Source: Eubacterium sp. (GTDB lineage: Bacteria; Bacillota; Clostridia; Lachnospirales; Lachnospiraceae). From it: a stretch of 64,000 nucleotides of DNA. Position numbers and translations under genes: made by a program. Of the stretch, positions 44,242-53,119 are shown in pieces; within the stretch, counting starts at the first letter, position 1, and each line of letters starts with the position of its first letter. The stretch is taken from the NCBI GenBank assembly GCA_022764165.1, contig JALERM010000052.1, positions 1-64,000 on the forward strand, written 5' to 3'. Below the pieces are notes generated by a model. That model made no database searches, was not told where the DNA came from, and worked only from the letters and a program-made list of their open reading frames with translations.

Positions 44242-45519
44242 ATGTCAGATATTGCAATTTCAATTAATGATATTAGTAAAGTATACAAATTATATGATAA
44301 TCCCATGGATCGATTGAAAGAGTCTCTGGGATTGACAAGACAGAAAAAATATAAGGAGCATTATGCACTTGATCATGTTTCTTTTCAGGTGCATAAAGGA
44401 GAAACGGTTGGTATCATTGGAACAAACGGTGCGGGAAAATCCACCATATTAAAGATTATCACAGGTGTATTGAGTCCAACTCAGGGACAGGTGGTTGTTG
44501 ATGGAAGAATTTCCGCATTGCTGGAGCTAGGAGCCGGATTCAATCAGGAATATTCCGGAATTGAGAACGTTTATTTGAACGGTACCATGATTGGTTTCAC
44601 CAAAGAAGAAATCGATGCAAAGCTGCAGGATATTCTGGACTTTGCTGATATTGGAGATTTCGTTTATCAGCCGGTAAAAACCTATTCCAGCGGTATGTTT
44701 GTCCGTCTTGCTTTTGCAGTGGCCATCAATATTGAACCGGAAATCCTGATTGTAGATGAAGCACTGTCTGTCGGTGATGTATTCTTTCAGGCAAAGTGCT
44801 ATCGGAAGTTCGAAGAGTTTAAGAAGATGGGGAAAACCATTTTATTTGTAAGTCACGATCTGAGCAGTATTGGAAAATATTGTGACAGGGTCGTGTTATT
44901 GAACCAGGGGAAAAAGCTGGCGGAGGGCGATGCGAAGGAAATGGTGAATCTGTATCGCCGTGTTATGGTCAATCAATATGAAGATCCTGCTGAGAAAGAG
45001 GATAGCACATCATCCGAAGACAATCAGCAAGTCACAGAAGCAAAAGAACCTATGAAGAATAGCCTGAATCTGAATCCACAGCTGCTGGAGTACGGAAGTA
45101 AGCTGGCAGTCATTGAAGACTTTGCGGTTCGTGACAACACTGGTATGATAACAAATATCATAGAAAAAGGACAGGATTTCTCTGTGGATATGGTTGTTCG
45201 GTTTTATGATGACATCAGTGATCCGATTTTTGCATTTACCATCAAAGACCTGAAGGGAACTGAGATTACCGGTACCAATACCATGTATGAAAATATTCCG
45301 ATTCAGCCACAGAAAAAAGGTGATGTAAGAAAAATCAGATTTTCGCAGAAAATGTCGCTGGTTGATGGGGAATACATGGTCTGTCTGGGCTGCACTGGTT
45401 ATAAAGATGGAGATTTTACGGTGTTCCATCGGCTGTATGATGTCTGCAGTCTGACGGTCATTTCAGGCAAACGATCTGTAGGATACTATGATATGTTTGC
45501 CGAGGTAACCGTGAAATAA
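44242..45519 (+). CDS. wzt: Polysaccharide ABC exporter ATPase with Wzt-type C-terminal domain
   Basis: A 425-residue ABC ATPase: Walker A GTNGAGKST, signature YSSGMFVRLAF, Walker B ILIVDEALSVGD. Beyond residue about 250 comes an acidic linker and then a beta-sandwich-like domain (about 280-425; FAVRDNTGMITNIIEKGQDF, FAFTIKDLKGTEITGTN) resembling Wzt_C. In O8/O9a-type systems this domain binds the capped end of the polymer and gates export. I place the start at the second of two adjacent ATG codons (44242), 6 nt after GAGAGG; 44239 is equally possible. The exporter at 21642-23156 lacks this extension. Confidence 0.9.
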   Translation: MSDIAISINDISKVYKLYDNPMDRLKESLGLTRQKKYKEHYALDHVSFQVHKGETVGIIGTNGAGKSTILKIITGVLSPTQGQVVVDGRISALLELGAGFNQEYSGIENVYLNGTMIGFTKEEIDAKLQDILDFADIGDFVYQPVKTYSSGMFVRLAFAVAINIEPEILIVDEALSVGDVFFQAKCYRKFEEFKKMGKTILFVSHDLSSIGKYCDRVVLLNQGKKLAEGDAKEMVNLYRRVMVNQYEDPAEKEDSTSSEDNQQVTEAKEPMKNSLNLNPQLLEYGSKLAVIEDFAVRDNTGMITNIIEKGQDFSVDMVVRFYDDISDPIFAFTIKDLKGTEITGTNTMYENIPIQPQKKGDVRKIRFSQKMSLVDGEYMVCLGCTGYKDGDFTVFHRLYDVCSLTVISGKRSVGYYDMFAEVTVK

Positions 45520-45615
45520 GATTGTCTGGAGAATTTCTAATCGGAGTATCGGAAGAGCGTGTTAAAGATTAGGACAGGGGAAATGTATGATGTGAAAAAT
45601 AAGAGAGGAGTTACG

Positions 45616-48054
45616 ATGCAGCAGGAGTTTTTCGAAGTAGAAAAAGAGAGGTTTGATTTGTCGGATCCATGTATTTATCATTTACAGGGAACCTGGCCAA
45701 AGGAATGTGATGCAGAGGCTTATCTGGATGGTAAAAAAATTCCGGTACAGATCGAAAAACAGGAACGTGTAAGTGCATTGGAGCGTTTTCAGGATCTGGA
45801 TCTGGTAAATGGGATTCGGATTCGAATGGAGATTCATTTGCCGGAAAATTTGTGTGATTATAAGAAACTGAAAATCTATGGACCAGGTAAGAAGTTTTTA
45901 TGGTTTTCCATTCCGGTTAAACAACTTTTGGAGAGACAGCGAAAGCCACAGTATTATATTGAAAATGTGGATATAGAATCGGGAGTATGCCGGGTAAGAG
46001 GATGGGCAGTATATAAAGAACCTCTGCTTATTTATCTGGAAGAAAAGAATGGAAACAGAATTTCCTGTGAAATGCAGCGTCTGAAGCGTGTTGATGTTCA
46101 GAATCAGTATACGGAACTGGATGTGGAAGAAAAATGTGGATTTTTCTTTGAACTGAAGTATGAGAGCTTGAAAGAATTCTATATTGTTTTTTGTTCAGGA
46201 AATATAAAATTACGACGATTGATTCATTTGCAGCCGGGTAAGATTGCCATGGAGAAAGCTGGTGTCTATTATAGAAAAGGAACCAGATATCTAAAGGCAC
46301 ATGGACCACTGGCATTGACTCAAAAGGTCGCAGGTAAGGTTAAAACAAGAAACAAAGCTGCCGTGATCTATCAAAAATGGCTGCCCAGACATCTGCCGAC
46401 AAAAAAGGATCTGGAACGTCAAAGACAGGAAAAGTTTTCCTGGGAGCCAATGTTCAGTGTAGTTGTACCTTTATATAAAACCCCGGAAAAATACCTGAGG
46501 GCATTGGTAGAGTCTCTTCAGAGACAGACATATAGTAATTGGGAGTTATGTCTGTCTGATGGAAGCGGAAAGGATTCACCGATTCGGGAGGTGTTGGAGG
46601 ATTTAAAAAAATCGGAATCCAGGATCAAGGTGATTTATCATCAGGAATCTTTGCAGATTGCCCAGAATACCAATGCGGCTATTGAAGCTGCTTCAGGTGA
46701 TTTTATCGTTTTTGCGGATCATGATGATGAATTAACAGATCATGCTTTATATGAATGTGTGAAAGTTTTGAATGAAAACCGGGATATTGAAGTGATTTAT
46801 TCTGATGAAGATAAAATGACGATGGATGGTCATAAATTCTTTCAGCCACATTTCAAGCCGGATTTTAACATTGATCTGTTGTGTACCGTTAATTATATTT
46901 GTCATTTGTTTGTAGCTAAAAAAGAATTGATTGACCGTGTGGGTATGCTGAGAAAAGAGTTTGACGGGGCTCAGGATTACGATTTCATTTTCCGGTGTGT
47001 AGAAGCGGCGGGAGATAAAAAAATCTGCCATATTCCCAAGATTTTGTATCATTGGAGATGCCATGAGGATTCTACTTCTGAGAATCCCGAGAGCAAATTA
47101 TATGCTTTTGATGCAGGTCAGAGAGCTGTGCAGGCTCATTATGACCGGATTGGCGTGCCGGTTGAGATTACCAAAGGAGAATTTCTGGGATTGTATCGGA
47201 CAAAATTCCTGATTGATCACGATCCGTTGATTTCGATTATCATTCCCAATAAGGATCATATTGATGATCTGAAGCGGTGTATGGATTCTATAGAAAAAAA
47301 ATCAACTTACCGTAATTTTGAATTCATTATTGTAGAGAATAATAGTGAAAAACAGGAAACATTTGCTTATTATCAGCAGTTGGAAGCAATCAATCCTAAA
47401 GTGCATGTGGTATACTGGAAAGACAAATTTAATTATTCAGCAATCAATAATTTTGGCGTGCAGTATGCCAAAGGAGATTACATTTTACTCTTGAATAATG
47501 ATACGGAGATTATAAATGACGACTGCCTGGAAGAACTTCTGGGATATTGCACAAGAGTTGATGTAGGTGCAGTAGGAGCGCGCTTATATTATGAAGATGA
47601 TACCATTCAACACGCAGGTGTTGTGATCGGATTCGGCGGTATAGCAGGTCATTGCTTTGTTCAGCAGAAGAGAGGCTTTACCGGTTACTGTCACAGGATT
47701 ATCTGCGCACAGGATTACAGTGCGGTTACAGCTGCCTGTATGATGGTGAAGAAGGAAGCTTTTGAAAAGGTCGGGGGATTGACCGAGGCGTTTGAAGTGG
47801 CATTTAATGATATTGACTTTTGCCTGAAATTAGGAAAAGCAGGCTATCATGTGGTTTACAATCCGTATGCAGAACTGTATCATTATGAATCCAAATCTCG
47901 TGGACTGGAAGACACTCCTGAGAAAGTAGCGAGGTTTAATCGTGAAATTGCAGAATTCGAAAAACGTTGGCCTGAAATCCTGAGGGATGGAGATCCTTAT
48001 TATAATCCGAATCTGACATTGGATAGCCAGGATTTTTCACTGAGGCGAATTTGA
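45616..48054 (+). CDS. Tandem GT2 glycosyltransferase with N-terminal beta domain
   Basis: An 812-residue protein. Residues 1 to about 240 are beta-rich and include a domain with CRVRGWAVY and LKRVDV, similar in pattern to the beta domain before the GT2 module of the protein at 26433. GT2 module A is about 275-480 (FSVVVPLYKTPEKYLRAL; FADHDDELTDHAL; the DEDK of YSDEDKM). GT2 module B is about 540-790 (ISIIIPNKDHIDDL; LLLNNDTEII; FNDIDFCLKLGKAGY). Two catalytic modules suggest alternating linkages in a rhamnan-type backbone. The ATG at 45616 has GAGGAG upstream; an earlier in-frame start (45559) lacks one. The product of 59257-61071 is a shorter paralogue. Confidence 0.88.
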   Translation: MQQEFFEVEKERFDLSDPCIYHLQGTWPKECDAEAYLDGKKIPVQIEKQERVSALERFQDLDLVNGIRIRMEIHLPENLCDYKKLKIYGPGKKFLWFSIPVKQLLERQRKPQYYIENVDIESGVCRVRGWAVYKEPLLIYLEEKNGNRISCEMQRLKRVDVQNQYTELDVEEKCGFFFELKYESLKEFYIVFCSGNIKLRRLIHLQPGKIAMEKAGVYYRKGTRYLKAHGPLALTQKVAGKVKTRNKAAVIYQKWLPRHLPTKKDLERQRQEKFSWEPMFSVVVPLYKTPEKYLRALVESLQRQTYSNWELCLSDGSGKDSPIREVLEDLKKSESRIKVIYHQESLQIAQNTNAAIEAASGDFIVFADHDDELTDHALYECVKVLNENRDIEVIYSDEDKMTMDGHKFFQPHFKPDFNIDLLCTVNYICHLFVAKKELIDRVGMLRKEFDGAQDYDFIFRCVEAAGDKKICHIPKILYHWRCHEDSTSENPESKLYAFDAGQRAVQAHYDRIGVPVEITKGEFLGLYRTKFLIDHDPLISIIIPNKDHIDDLKRCMDSIEKKSTYRNFEFIIVENNSEKQETFAYYQQLEAINPKVHVVYWKDKFNYSAINNFGVQYAKGDYILLLNNDTEIINDDCLEELLGYCTRVDVGAVGARLYYEDDTIQHAGVVIGFGGIAGHCFVQQKRGFTGYCHRIICAQDYSAVTAACMMVKKEAFEKVGGLTEAFEVAFNDIDFCLKLGKAGYHVVYNPYAELYHYESKSRGLEDTPEKVARFNREIAEFEKRWPEILRDGDPYYNPNLTLDSQDFSLRRI

Positions 48055-48096
48055 TGATACTGTTATGAACAGGGAATAAGACAATAGGAGGAAAAT

Positions 48097-48948
48097 ATGA
48101 GAGCATTAGTAACAGGTGTAAAAGGCCAGCTTGGCCATGATGTGATGAATGAACTTGCCAAACGCGGTTATGAAGGCGTTGGTGTTGATGTGGAAGAGAT
48201 GGATATTACCGATGCTGCCGCAGTAGACCGTGTGATCAAAGAATCCCATGTGGACAGTGTGGTACATTGTGCTGCCTGGACGGCTGTGGATGCAGCGGAA
48301 GATAACGTGGAAATATGCCGTAAAGTCAATGCACTGGGAACGGAAAATATTGCAAAAGTATGTAAAGAATTGGATATCCCCATGATTTACTTCAGTACGG
48401 ACTATGTGTTTGACGGACAGGGTACCCGTCCCTGGGAACCGGATGATCCGGTTGTGGAGCCTCTGAATGTATATGGCCTTACCAAGTTTGAAGGTGAGCA
48501 GGCAGTGGAAAAATACCTGGACAAGTACTATATCGTGCGAATCGCCTGGGTATTTGGAGTAAACGGAAAGAACTTTATCAAGACCATGCTGAATCTGGGC
48601 AAAACCCATGATACACTTACCGTGGTAAATGATCAGGTGGGTACACCTACCTATACTTACGATCTGTCCCGTCTGGTGGTGGATATGCTGGAGAAACAAG
48701 AATATGGCAAATATCACGTGACCAACGAAGGCGGTTATATTTCCTGGTATGATTTTGCGAAAGAAATCTTCAGACAGGCCGGTATGGATGTAACTGTGAA
48801 TCCGGTAAGTTCTGACGCTTATCCGGCAAAAGCCAAACGTCCGGCAAACAGCCGTCTGGAAAAGAAGAAACTGGATGAACATGGATTTGACAGATTGCCC
48901 ACCTGGCAGGATGCACTGGCACGTTATCTGAAAGAGATTGAATTTTAG
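48097..48948 (+). CDS. rfbD: dTDP-4-dehydrorhamnose reductase
   Basis: A 283-residue SDR enzyme that completes dTDP-L-rhamnose synthesis by NAD(P)H-dependent reduction. GVKGQLGHDVMNEL is the nucleotide-binding loop, STDYVFDGQGTRPW and YGLTKFEGEQ hold the active-site residues, and the C-terminal RPANSRLEKKKL is characteristic. AGGAGG precedes the ATG. It is separated from rfbC by the exporter and a glycosyltransferase, unlike the compact rfb operons of many bacteria. Confidence 0.97.
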   Translation: MRALVTGVKGQLGHDVMNELAKRGYEGVGVDVEEMDITDAAAVDRVIKESHVDSVVHCAAWTAVDAAEDNVEICRKVNALGTENIAKVCKELDIPMIYFSTDYVFDGQGTRPWEPDDPVVEPLNVYGLTKFEGEQAVEKYLDKYYIVRIAWVFGVNGKNFIKTMLNLGKTHDTLTVVNDQVGTPTYTYDLSRLVVDMLEKQEYGKYHVTNEGGYISWYDFAKEIFRQAGMDVTVNPVSSDAYPAKAKRPANSRLEKKKLDEHGFDRLPTWQDALARYLKEIEF

Positions 48949-48975
48949 TTTGTTATAGACTGGAAAAGGAGTACC

Positions 48976-51090
48976 ATGAAGAAGTTTGTCATCATCGGAG
49001 CTAATGAATTTCAGAATCCACTGATTCTGAAAGCGAAGGAAATGGGGTATGAGACTCACGTATTTGCCTGGAAAGACGGTGCTGTGGGAGAAGAAACAGC
49101 AGATTATTTTTATCCGATCAGTATCACACAGGTAGATGAAATTCTGGAAGTGTGCAGAAAGATTCAGCCCGATGGTGTGGCAAGCATCGGGTCTGATCTG
49201 GCCAATATTACAGTGACCAGGCTGGCATCTGCTCTGGGACTTCCCGGTAATGATCCGGAATCTATAGAAAAATCAACCAATAAATCATCTATGCGGCGAG
49301 CATTTGCCGAAGCAGGCATCCCGGTGCCGTTTTTCAGGACTGTGGAAAGTCCGGATGAACTGGAAAATTGTGAATTGGCATTCCCTTTGATTGTAAAACC
49401 TACCGATCGTTCCGGAAGCAGGGCGATCACTAAGGTATGGGACCAAGATCAGCTGAAAATGGCTGTCTGCAGTGCGATGGAACAGTCATTTGAGAAAAAA
49501 GCAATTGTAGAAAGCTATATTGAGGGAAAAGAATATAGTATGGAATCCATCAGCTGTCAGGGAGAGCATCATTGTCTGGCAATTACGAAGAAATTTACGA
49601 CCGGTGATCCTCATTATATTGAAACAGGGCATATGCAGCCGGCACCTCTTACGGAAGCTATGGAAGAAAAATGTATCCGTGAGATTCACAGGGCACTGGA
49701 TGTACTGAGAATCCAGAATGGTGCCTCTCATGCGGAGTTTCGGATTGATGCGGACGGCAATGTACGGATTATAGAGATTGGTTCCCGGATGGGAGGGGAC
49801 TGTATCGGATCTCATCTGGTTCCTTTGTCCACCGGACAGGATTTTGTTAAAATGGTGATTCAGACAGCGGTGGGAGAAAAACCGGAGTTCAGCGAAAATC
49901 ATCTCCAGAAGGTTTCTGCCATCCGATTCATTTTCAATCAGGCAGATGTTCAGCTGTTGGAACAGATCAGAACGGAACACCCACAGAATGTCCGTCTGGT
50001 TCAGGAGCCGGAAGGTATGGGAGAGCATCCGGTTACGGACAGCGGCAGCAGATACGGTTTCTTTATCCTTCAGGCCGATACGATGGCAGAGATGGAAATG
50101 TTGTTACATTCCCGCAGGTTTACGCGGCAGATTCCATTGTGGGAGACTCCCATACAGGAATTGTATGGGGCCGGTGAACAGAAAAATCGGATTTTTATGA
50201 AAAGAGATGATCTTCTGGGATTTTCCTTTGGCGGCAATAAAGTCCGGTTTGCCCACCGATTCCTGGAAGACATGGAAAAGAAAAATTGTGATGGCATGAT
50301 TATCTATGGCAATTACCATTCCAATCTTTGCCGGATTCTTTCTGTTGCATGCAAAAGGGAAGAGATTCCCTGTTATATGGTATATAATCAGGATGACATT
50401 CAGGAAGAAGAGAAGGACTGTAACAGCCGCCTGATTCAGACTATGGGTGTGATTCCGATCCCCTGTGGAAAGGTCAATATCCGGCAGGCAGTTCAGCAGG
50501 CCATGGATGCTCTGGAGGAACGGGGCTGTAAACCGTATTATATCTATGGAAATATCTATGGGGAAGGAAATGAAACCGTACCCATGGAAGCGTATGTCGA
50601 TACATATCATGAGATGATCAGGCAGCAGCAGGAACTGGGGCTTAAGTTTGATTATATTTTCTTGGCTTCTTCCACCTGTGCCACCCAGTCCGGACTGACA
50701 GCAGCCAGAATTGCGGAGCAGGAAGGGGCGGAGGTTGTAGGGATTTCCGTCAGCAGAAATGCAGGGCGTGGGAAAGAAGTGATTGAAAAAAATATTCAGT
50801 ACTATATGGAACAAAAAGGGATGGAACTGCCGGAAAACTGGAGAGAGAAGATTCATTTTGAGGATCAATGGCTTGCCGGTGGTTATGGATGTTATGATCA
50901 GGAGATTCAGGATATAATTGCAGATATGTACAGACAGCAGGGAATTGCTCTTGATCCGGTGTATACCGGGAAAGCTTACCGGGGAATGATGGAGTATCTG
51001 AAAGAGCATGATATCCGGGGGAAAAATATTTTATTCCTGCATACAGGAGGGACTCCTCTGTTTTTTGACTATTTAAACAAACAGGTGTAA
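48976..51090 (+). CDS. ATP-grasp ligase fused to a PLP-dependent D-cysteine desulfhydrase/ACC-deaminase-like domain
   Basis: A 704-residue fusion. Residues 1 to about 390 form an ATP-grasp ligase (IIGANEFQNPLILKAKEMGY; IVKPTDRSGSRAI; EFRIDADGNVRIIEIGSRMG), which couples a carboxylate, often an amino acid, to an amine via an acyl phosphate. Residues about 400-704 match the fold type II PLP family of ACC deaminase/D-cysteine desulfhydrase: FMKRDDLLGFSFGGNKVRFA has the Lys that would bind PLP, followed by YGNYHSNLCR and TGGTPLFF. GGAG lies before the ATG. It is spaced 3 nt from a second ATP-grasp gene. The pair may make or attach an amino-acid substituent, possibly of D configuration; substrates are unknown. 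Transporter and glycosyltransferase genes follow in the same direction. Confidence 0.85.
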   Translation: MKKFVIIGANEFQNPLILKAKEMGYETHVFAWKDGAVGEETADYFYPISITQVDEILEVCRKIQPDGVASIGSDLANITVTRLASALGLPGNDPESIEKSTNKSSMRRAFAEAGIPVPFFRTVESPDELENCELAFPLIVKPTDRSGSRAITKVWDQDQLKMAVCSAMEQSFEKKAIVESYIEGKEYSMESISCQGEHHCLAITKKFTTGDPHYIETGHMQPAPLTEAMEEKCIREIHRALDVLRIQNGASHAEFRIDADGNVRIIEIGSRMGGDCIGSHLVPLSTGQDFVKMVIQTAVGEKPEFSENHLQKVSAIRFIFNQADVQLLEQIRTEHPQNVRLVQEPEGMGEHPVTDSGSRYGFFILQADTMAEMEMLLHSRRFTRQIPLWETPIQELYGAGEQKNRIFMKRDDLLGFSFGGNKVRFAHRFLEDMEKKNCDGMIIYGNYHSNLCRILSVACKREEIPCYMVYNQDDIQEEEKDCNSRLIQTMGVIPIPCGKVNIRQAVQQAMDALEERGCKPYYIYGNIYGEGNETVPMEAYVDTYHEMIRQQQELGLKFDYIFLASSTCATQSGLTAARIAEQEGAEVVGISVSRNAGRGKEVIEKNIQYYMEQKGMELPENWREKIHFEDQWLAGGYGCYDQEIQDIIADMYRQQGIALDPVYTGKAYRGMMEYLKEHDIRGKNILFLHTGGTPLFFDYLNKQV

Positions 51091-51093
51091 CGT

Positions 51094-52287
51094 ATGAAAA
51101 AGAAAGTGATGGTACTGGGAGCCAGTTACTCTCAGATTCCTTTATATCAAGCTGCAAAGAGATTGGGAATAGAGACGGTTGCCGCTTCTATTCCGGGACC
51201 TTACAGTGGATTTGATTATGCAGATCACATTTGTTATGTGGATATCGCTGATCCGGAAGCAGTGACAGCAGCTGCGAGAGAGTATCAGATTGACGGGATT
51301 GCTACCTGCAGTCTGGATCTGGGCATGCGGTCGATCGGAGCTGTATGTGAAAGTCTGGGTCTTCCCGGACCCGGAAAAGAAGCTGCTTTCCGGGCTTCCA
51401 ATAAACGGGAGATGAAAAAGGCATTGTGTTCTGCAGACGTTCAGACAGCGGCATATTACTGTGTTTCAAACGAAGAACAGTTGGAAGAGGCTCTGCAGCA
51501 TCTGCCATTTCCTGTTATTGTAAAAGCTGTTGATCTGATGGGAAGTAGGGGGATTTATCGCTCCGATACGCCGGAAGAAGCCAGAAAAAACTATAGAAAA
51601 ACCATGGAAGCAACATCGAAAGATTATTGTCTGGTGGAAGAGTTTATTCAGGGAGAAATTTTTGGAGTGGAAGCTCTGATCCAGAATGGAGAAATTGTCT
51701 ATATGCTTCCTAATAATATAGAGGCTTTTGTGGGCGATACACCAACCCCGGTAGGTCATTCTGTGCCATTTAAGGAGATGAATCGACTGGGGATGCAGGC
51801 AATGGAGCAGGCAGAACGAGCAATACGTGCTTTGGGGCTTGATAATTGTCCTGTGAACTGTGATATGATAAAAAAAGATGATAAGGTTTTTGTGATCGAA
51901 CTTACCGGAAGATCGGGAGCTACCGGAATTGCCGAGATGGTGGGAATTTATTATCAGCTGGATTATTATGAAGTCATTCTTCAAACCGCTCTGGGAATTC
52001 CTGTGACAGAAAAATTTGCAGGAAAAGAACCGGGAATTCCCAATCTGACTCATACGCTGATGGCTGACAGAGCCGGAATCGTGCGGCAGATCATCAATGA
52101 AAATCCGAAAGCGGACGATATTGTAGATTTGTCTTTTAATATTGAACCGGGGGATGAAGTCAGACCCTATCAGAATGGAAGAGACAGAATCGGGCAGGTG
52201 ATTTTAAAAGGGGAAACACTGGAAGCCTGTGAATGCCGTCTGGAACAGATTTTGTCAGGAATCAGGCTGGTTTTGGAGGATGAATAA
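51094..52287 (+). CDS. ATP-grasp carboxylate-amine ligase
   Basis: A 397-residue ATP-grasp enzyme related to the first half of the preceding fusion (VLGASYSQIPLYQAAKRLG; IVKAVDLMGSRGIYRSD; FVIELTGRSGATGIAEMVG). Members activate a carboxyl group with ATP and join it to an amine. It starts 3 nt after its neighbour, so the two are probably made in fixed ratio and act on one pathway. Candidate acceptors in this locus are the 4-amino sugar made by the WecE-like enzyme, or a small peptide; this is inference. Confidence 0.88.
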   Translation: MKKKVMVLGASYSQIPLYQAAKRLGIETVAASIPGPYSGFDYADHICYVDIADPEAVTAAAREYQIDGIATCSLDLGMRSIGAVCESLGLPGPGKEAAFRASNKREMKKALCSADVQTAAYYCVSNEEQLEEALQHLPFPVIVKAVDLMGSRGIYRSDTPEEARKNYRKTMEATSKDYCLVEEFIQGEIFGVEALIQNGEIVYMLPNNIEAFVGDTPTPVGHSVPFKEMNRLGMQAMEQAERAIRALGLDNCPVNCDMIKKDDKVFVIELTGRSGATGIAEMVGIYYQLDYYEVILQTALGIPVTEKFAGKEPGIPNLTHTLMADRAGIVRQIINENPKADDIVDLSFNIEPGDEVRPYQNGRDRIGQVILKGETLEACECRLEQILSGIRLVLEDE

Positions 52288-52325
52288 AATCAAAAAGAAC
52301 GGTCTGCAGAAAACAAGGAGTTATT

Positions 52326-52691
52326 ATGGAAAATAAAGAGAAAAAAATCGGGAGTTCAGTCATGACGCTGATTGCACTGCATCTGGCACTGGTGCTCAGT
52401 TCTTTGAGCAGTGTGTGCTCTAAAATGGCGGCCGGACAGAAGTTGCTGTCAGTCCGATTCCTGGTTTACTTTGGACTGGTGCTGGTGATTATGTTTGTGT
52501 ATGCCATCGTCTGGCAGCAGATTCTCAAAAGAATGCCGCTGACAGTGGCTTATGCAAATAAACCGGTGACCATGGTCTGGGGAATGATCTGGGGAGCGTT
52601 GATTTTTAAGGAAAGGATTACCTGGAATATGATACTGGGAGCAGTGATTATTTTTCTGGGGATTTATATGGTGGTGAGTGATCATGAGTAA
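52326..52691 (+). CDS. SMR/EamA-type small membrane protein (ArnE-like), subunit 1
   Basis: A 121-residue protein with four predicted membrane helices and the GMIWGALIFKERITWNMILG segment typical of the second half of EamA/SMR proteins. AAGGAG precedes the ATG. Its stop overlaps the start of a second similar gene, the paired arrangement of ArnE/ArnF, which flip undecaprenyl-phosphate-linked sugar across the membrane. A flippase for the lipid sugar made by the neighbouring CsbB-like enzyme is the best guess; drug export is an alternative. Confidence 0.8.
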   Translation: MENKEKKIGSSVMTLIALHLALVLSSLSSVCSKMAAGQKLLSVRFLVYFGLVLVIMFVYAIVWQQILKRMPLTVAYANKPVTMVWGMIWGALIFKERITWNMILGAVIIFLGIYMVVSDHE

Positions 52692-53040
52692 TTTGGGAAT
52701 ATCTATTTGCATTCTGCTTTTTTCTGTGTTTATAGCGGCAGTTTCCCAGATTCTTCTGAAAAAAGCTGCCAACAGACAGTATAAGAATACACTCGCAGAA
52801 TATTTGAATCCACTGGTAATCGTTGCGTATGGGATGTTTTTCCTGTCTACGCTGCTTACCATGACTGCGTTAAAATATGTGCCGTTGTCATTGTCACCGA
52901 TTCTGGAGTCCACCAGTTATCTGTACATTACTGTGATGGGCTATCTGTTTTTGAAAGAAAAATTTACCCGTCGAAAATTACTGGGATTGTTGTTGATTTT
53001 TGTGGGAATTTTTGTGTTTTCTTTCCGGGGAGTCGGCTGA
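52684..53040 (+). CDS. SMR/EamA-type small membrane protein (ArnF-like), subunit 2
   Basis: A 118-residue, four-helix membrane protein with ISICILLFSVFIAAVSQILL at the start and MGYLFLKEKFTRRKLLGL near the end. The ATG at 52684 overlaps the stop codon of subunit 1 by 8 bp (a GTG at 52678 is also in frame). The pair is likely to form a heterodimer. It is followed after 79 bp by a polyprenyl-phosphate glycosyltransferase, which supports a lipid-sugar flippase role. Confidence 0.8.
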   Translation: MSNLGISICILLFSVFIAAVSQILLKKAANRQYKNTLAEYLNPLVIVAYGMFFLSTLLTMTALKYVPLSLSPILESTSYLYITVMGYLFLKEKFTRRKLLGLLLIFVGIFVFSFRGVG

Positions 53041-53119
53041 GACTGGAAAAGGACTTGCAGTCGATGACAGAATCATATACGGAAGAATGCCGGAAGGCAT
53101 AAAAGAAAGGAGCAGCAAC

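Noticed and set aside
48106-49059. A 317-codon minus-strand frame
   Set aside because: Antisense to rfbD, which matches its family throughout; low-complexity hydrophobic/His-rich translation.
50104-51009. A 301-codon minus-strand frame
   Set aside because: Antisense to the PLP domain of the ATP-grasp fusion, which has clear motifs.
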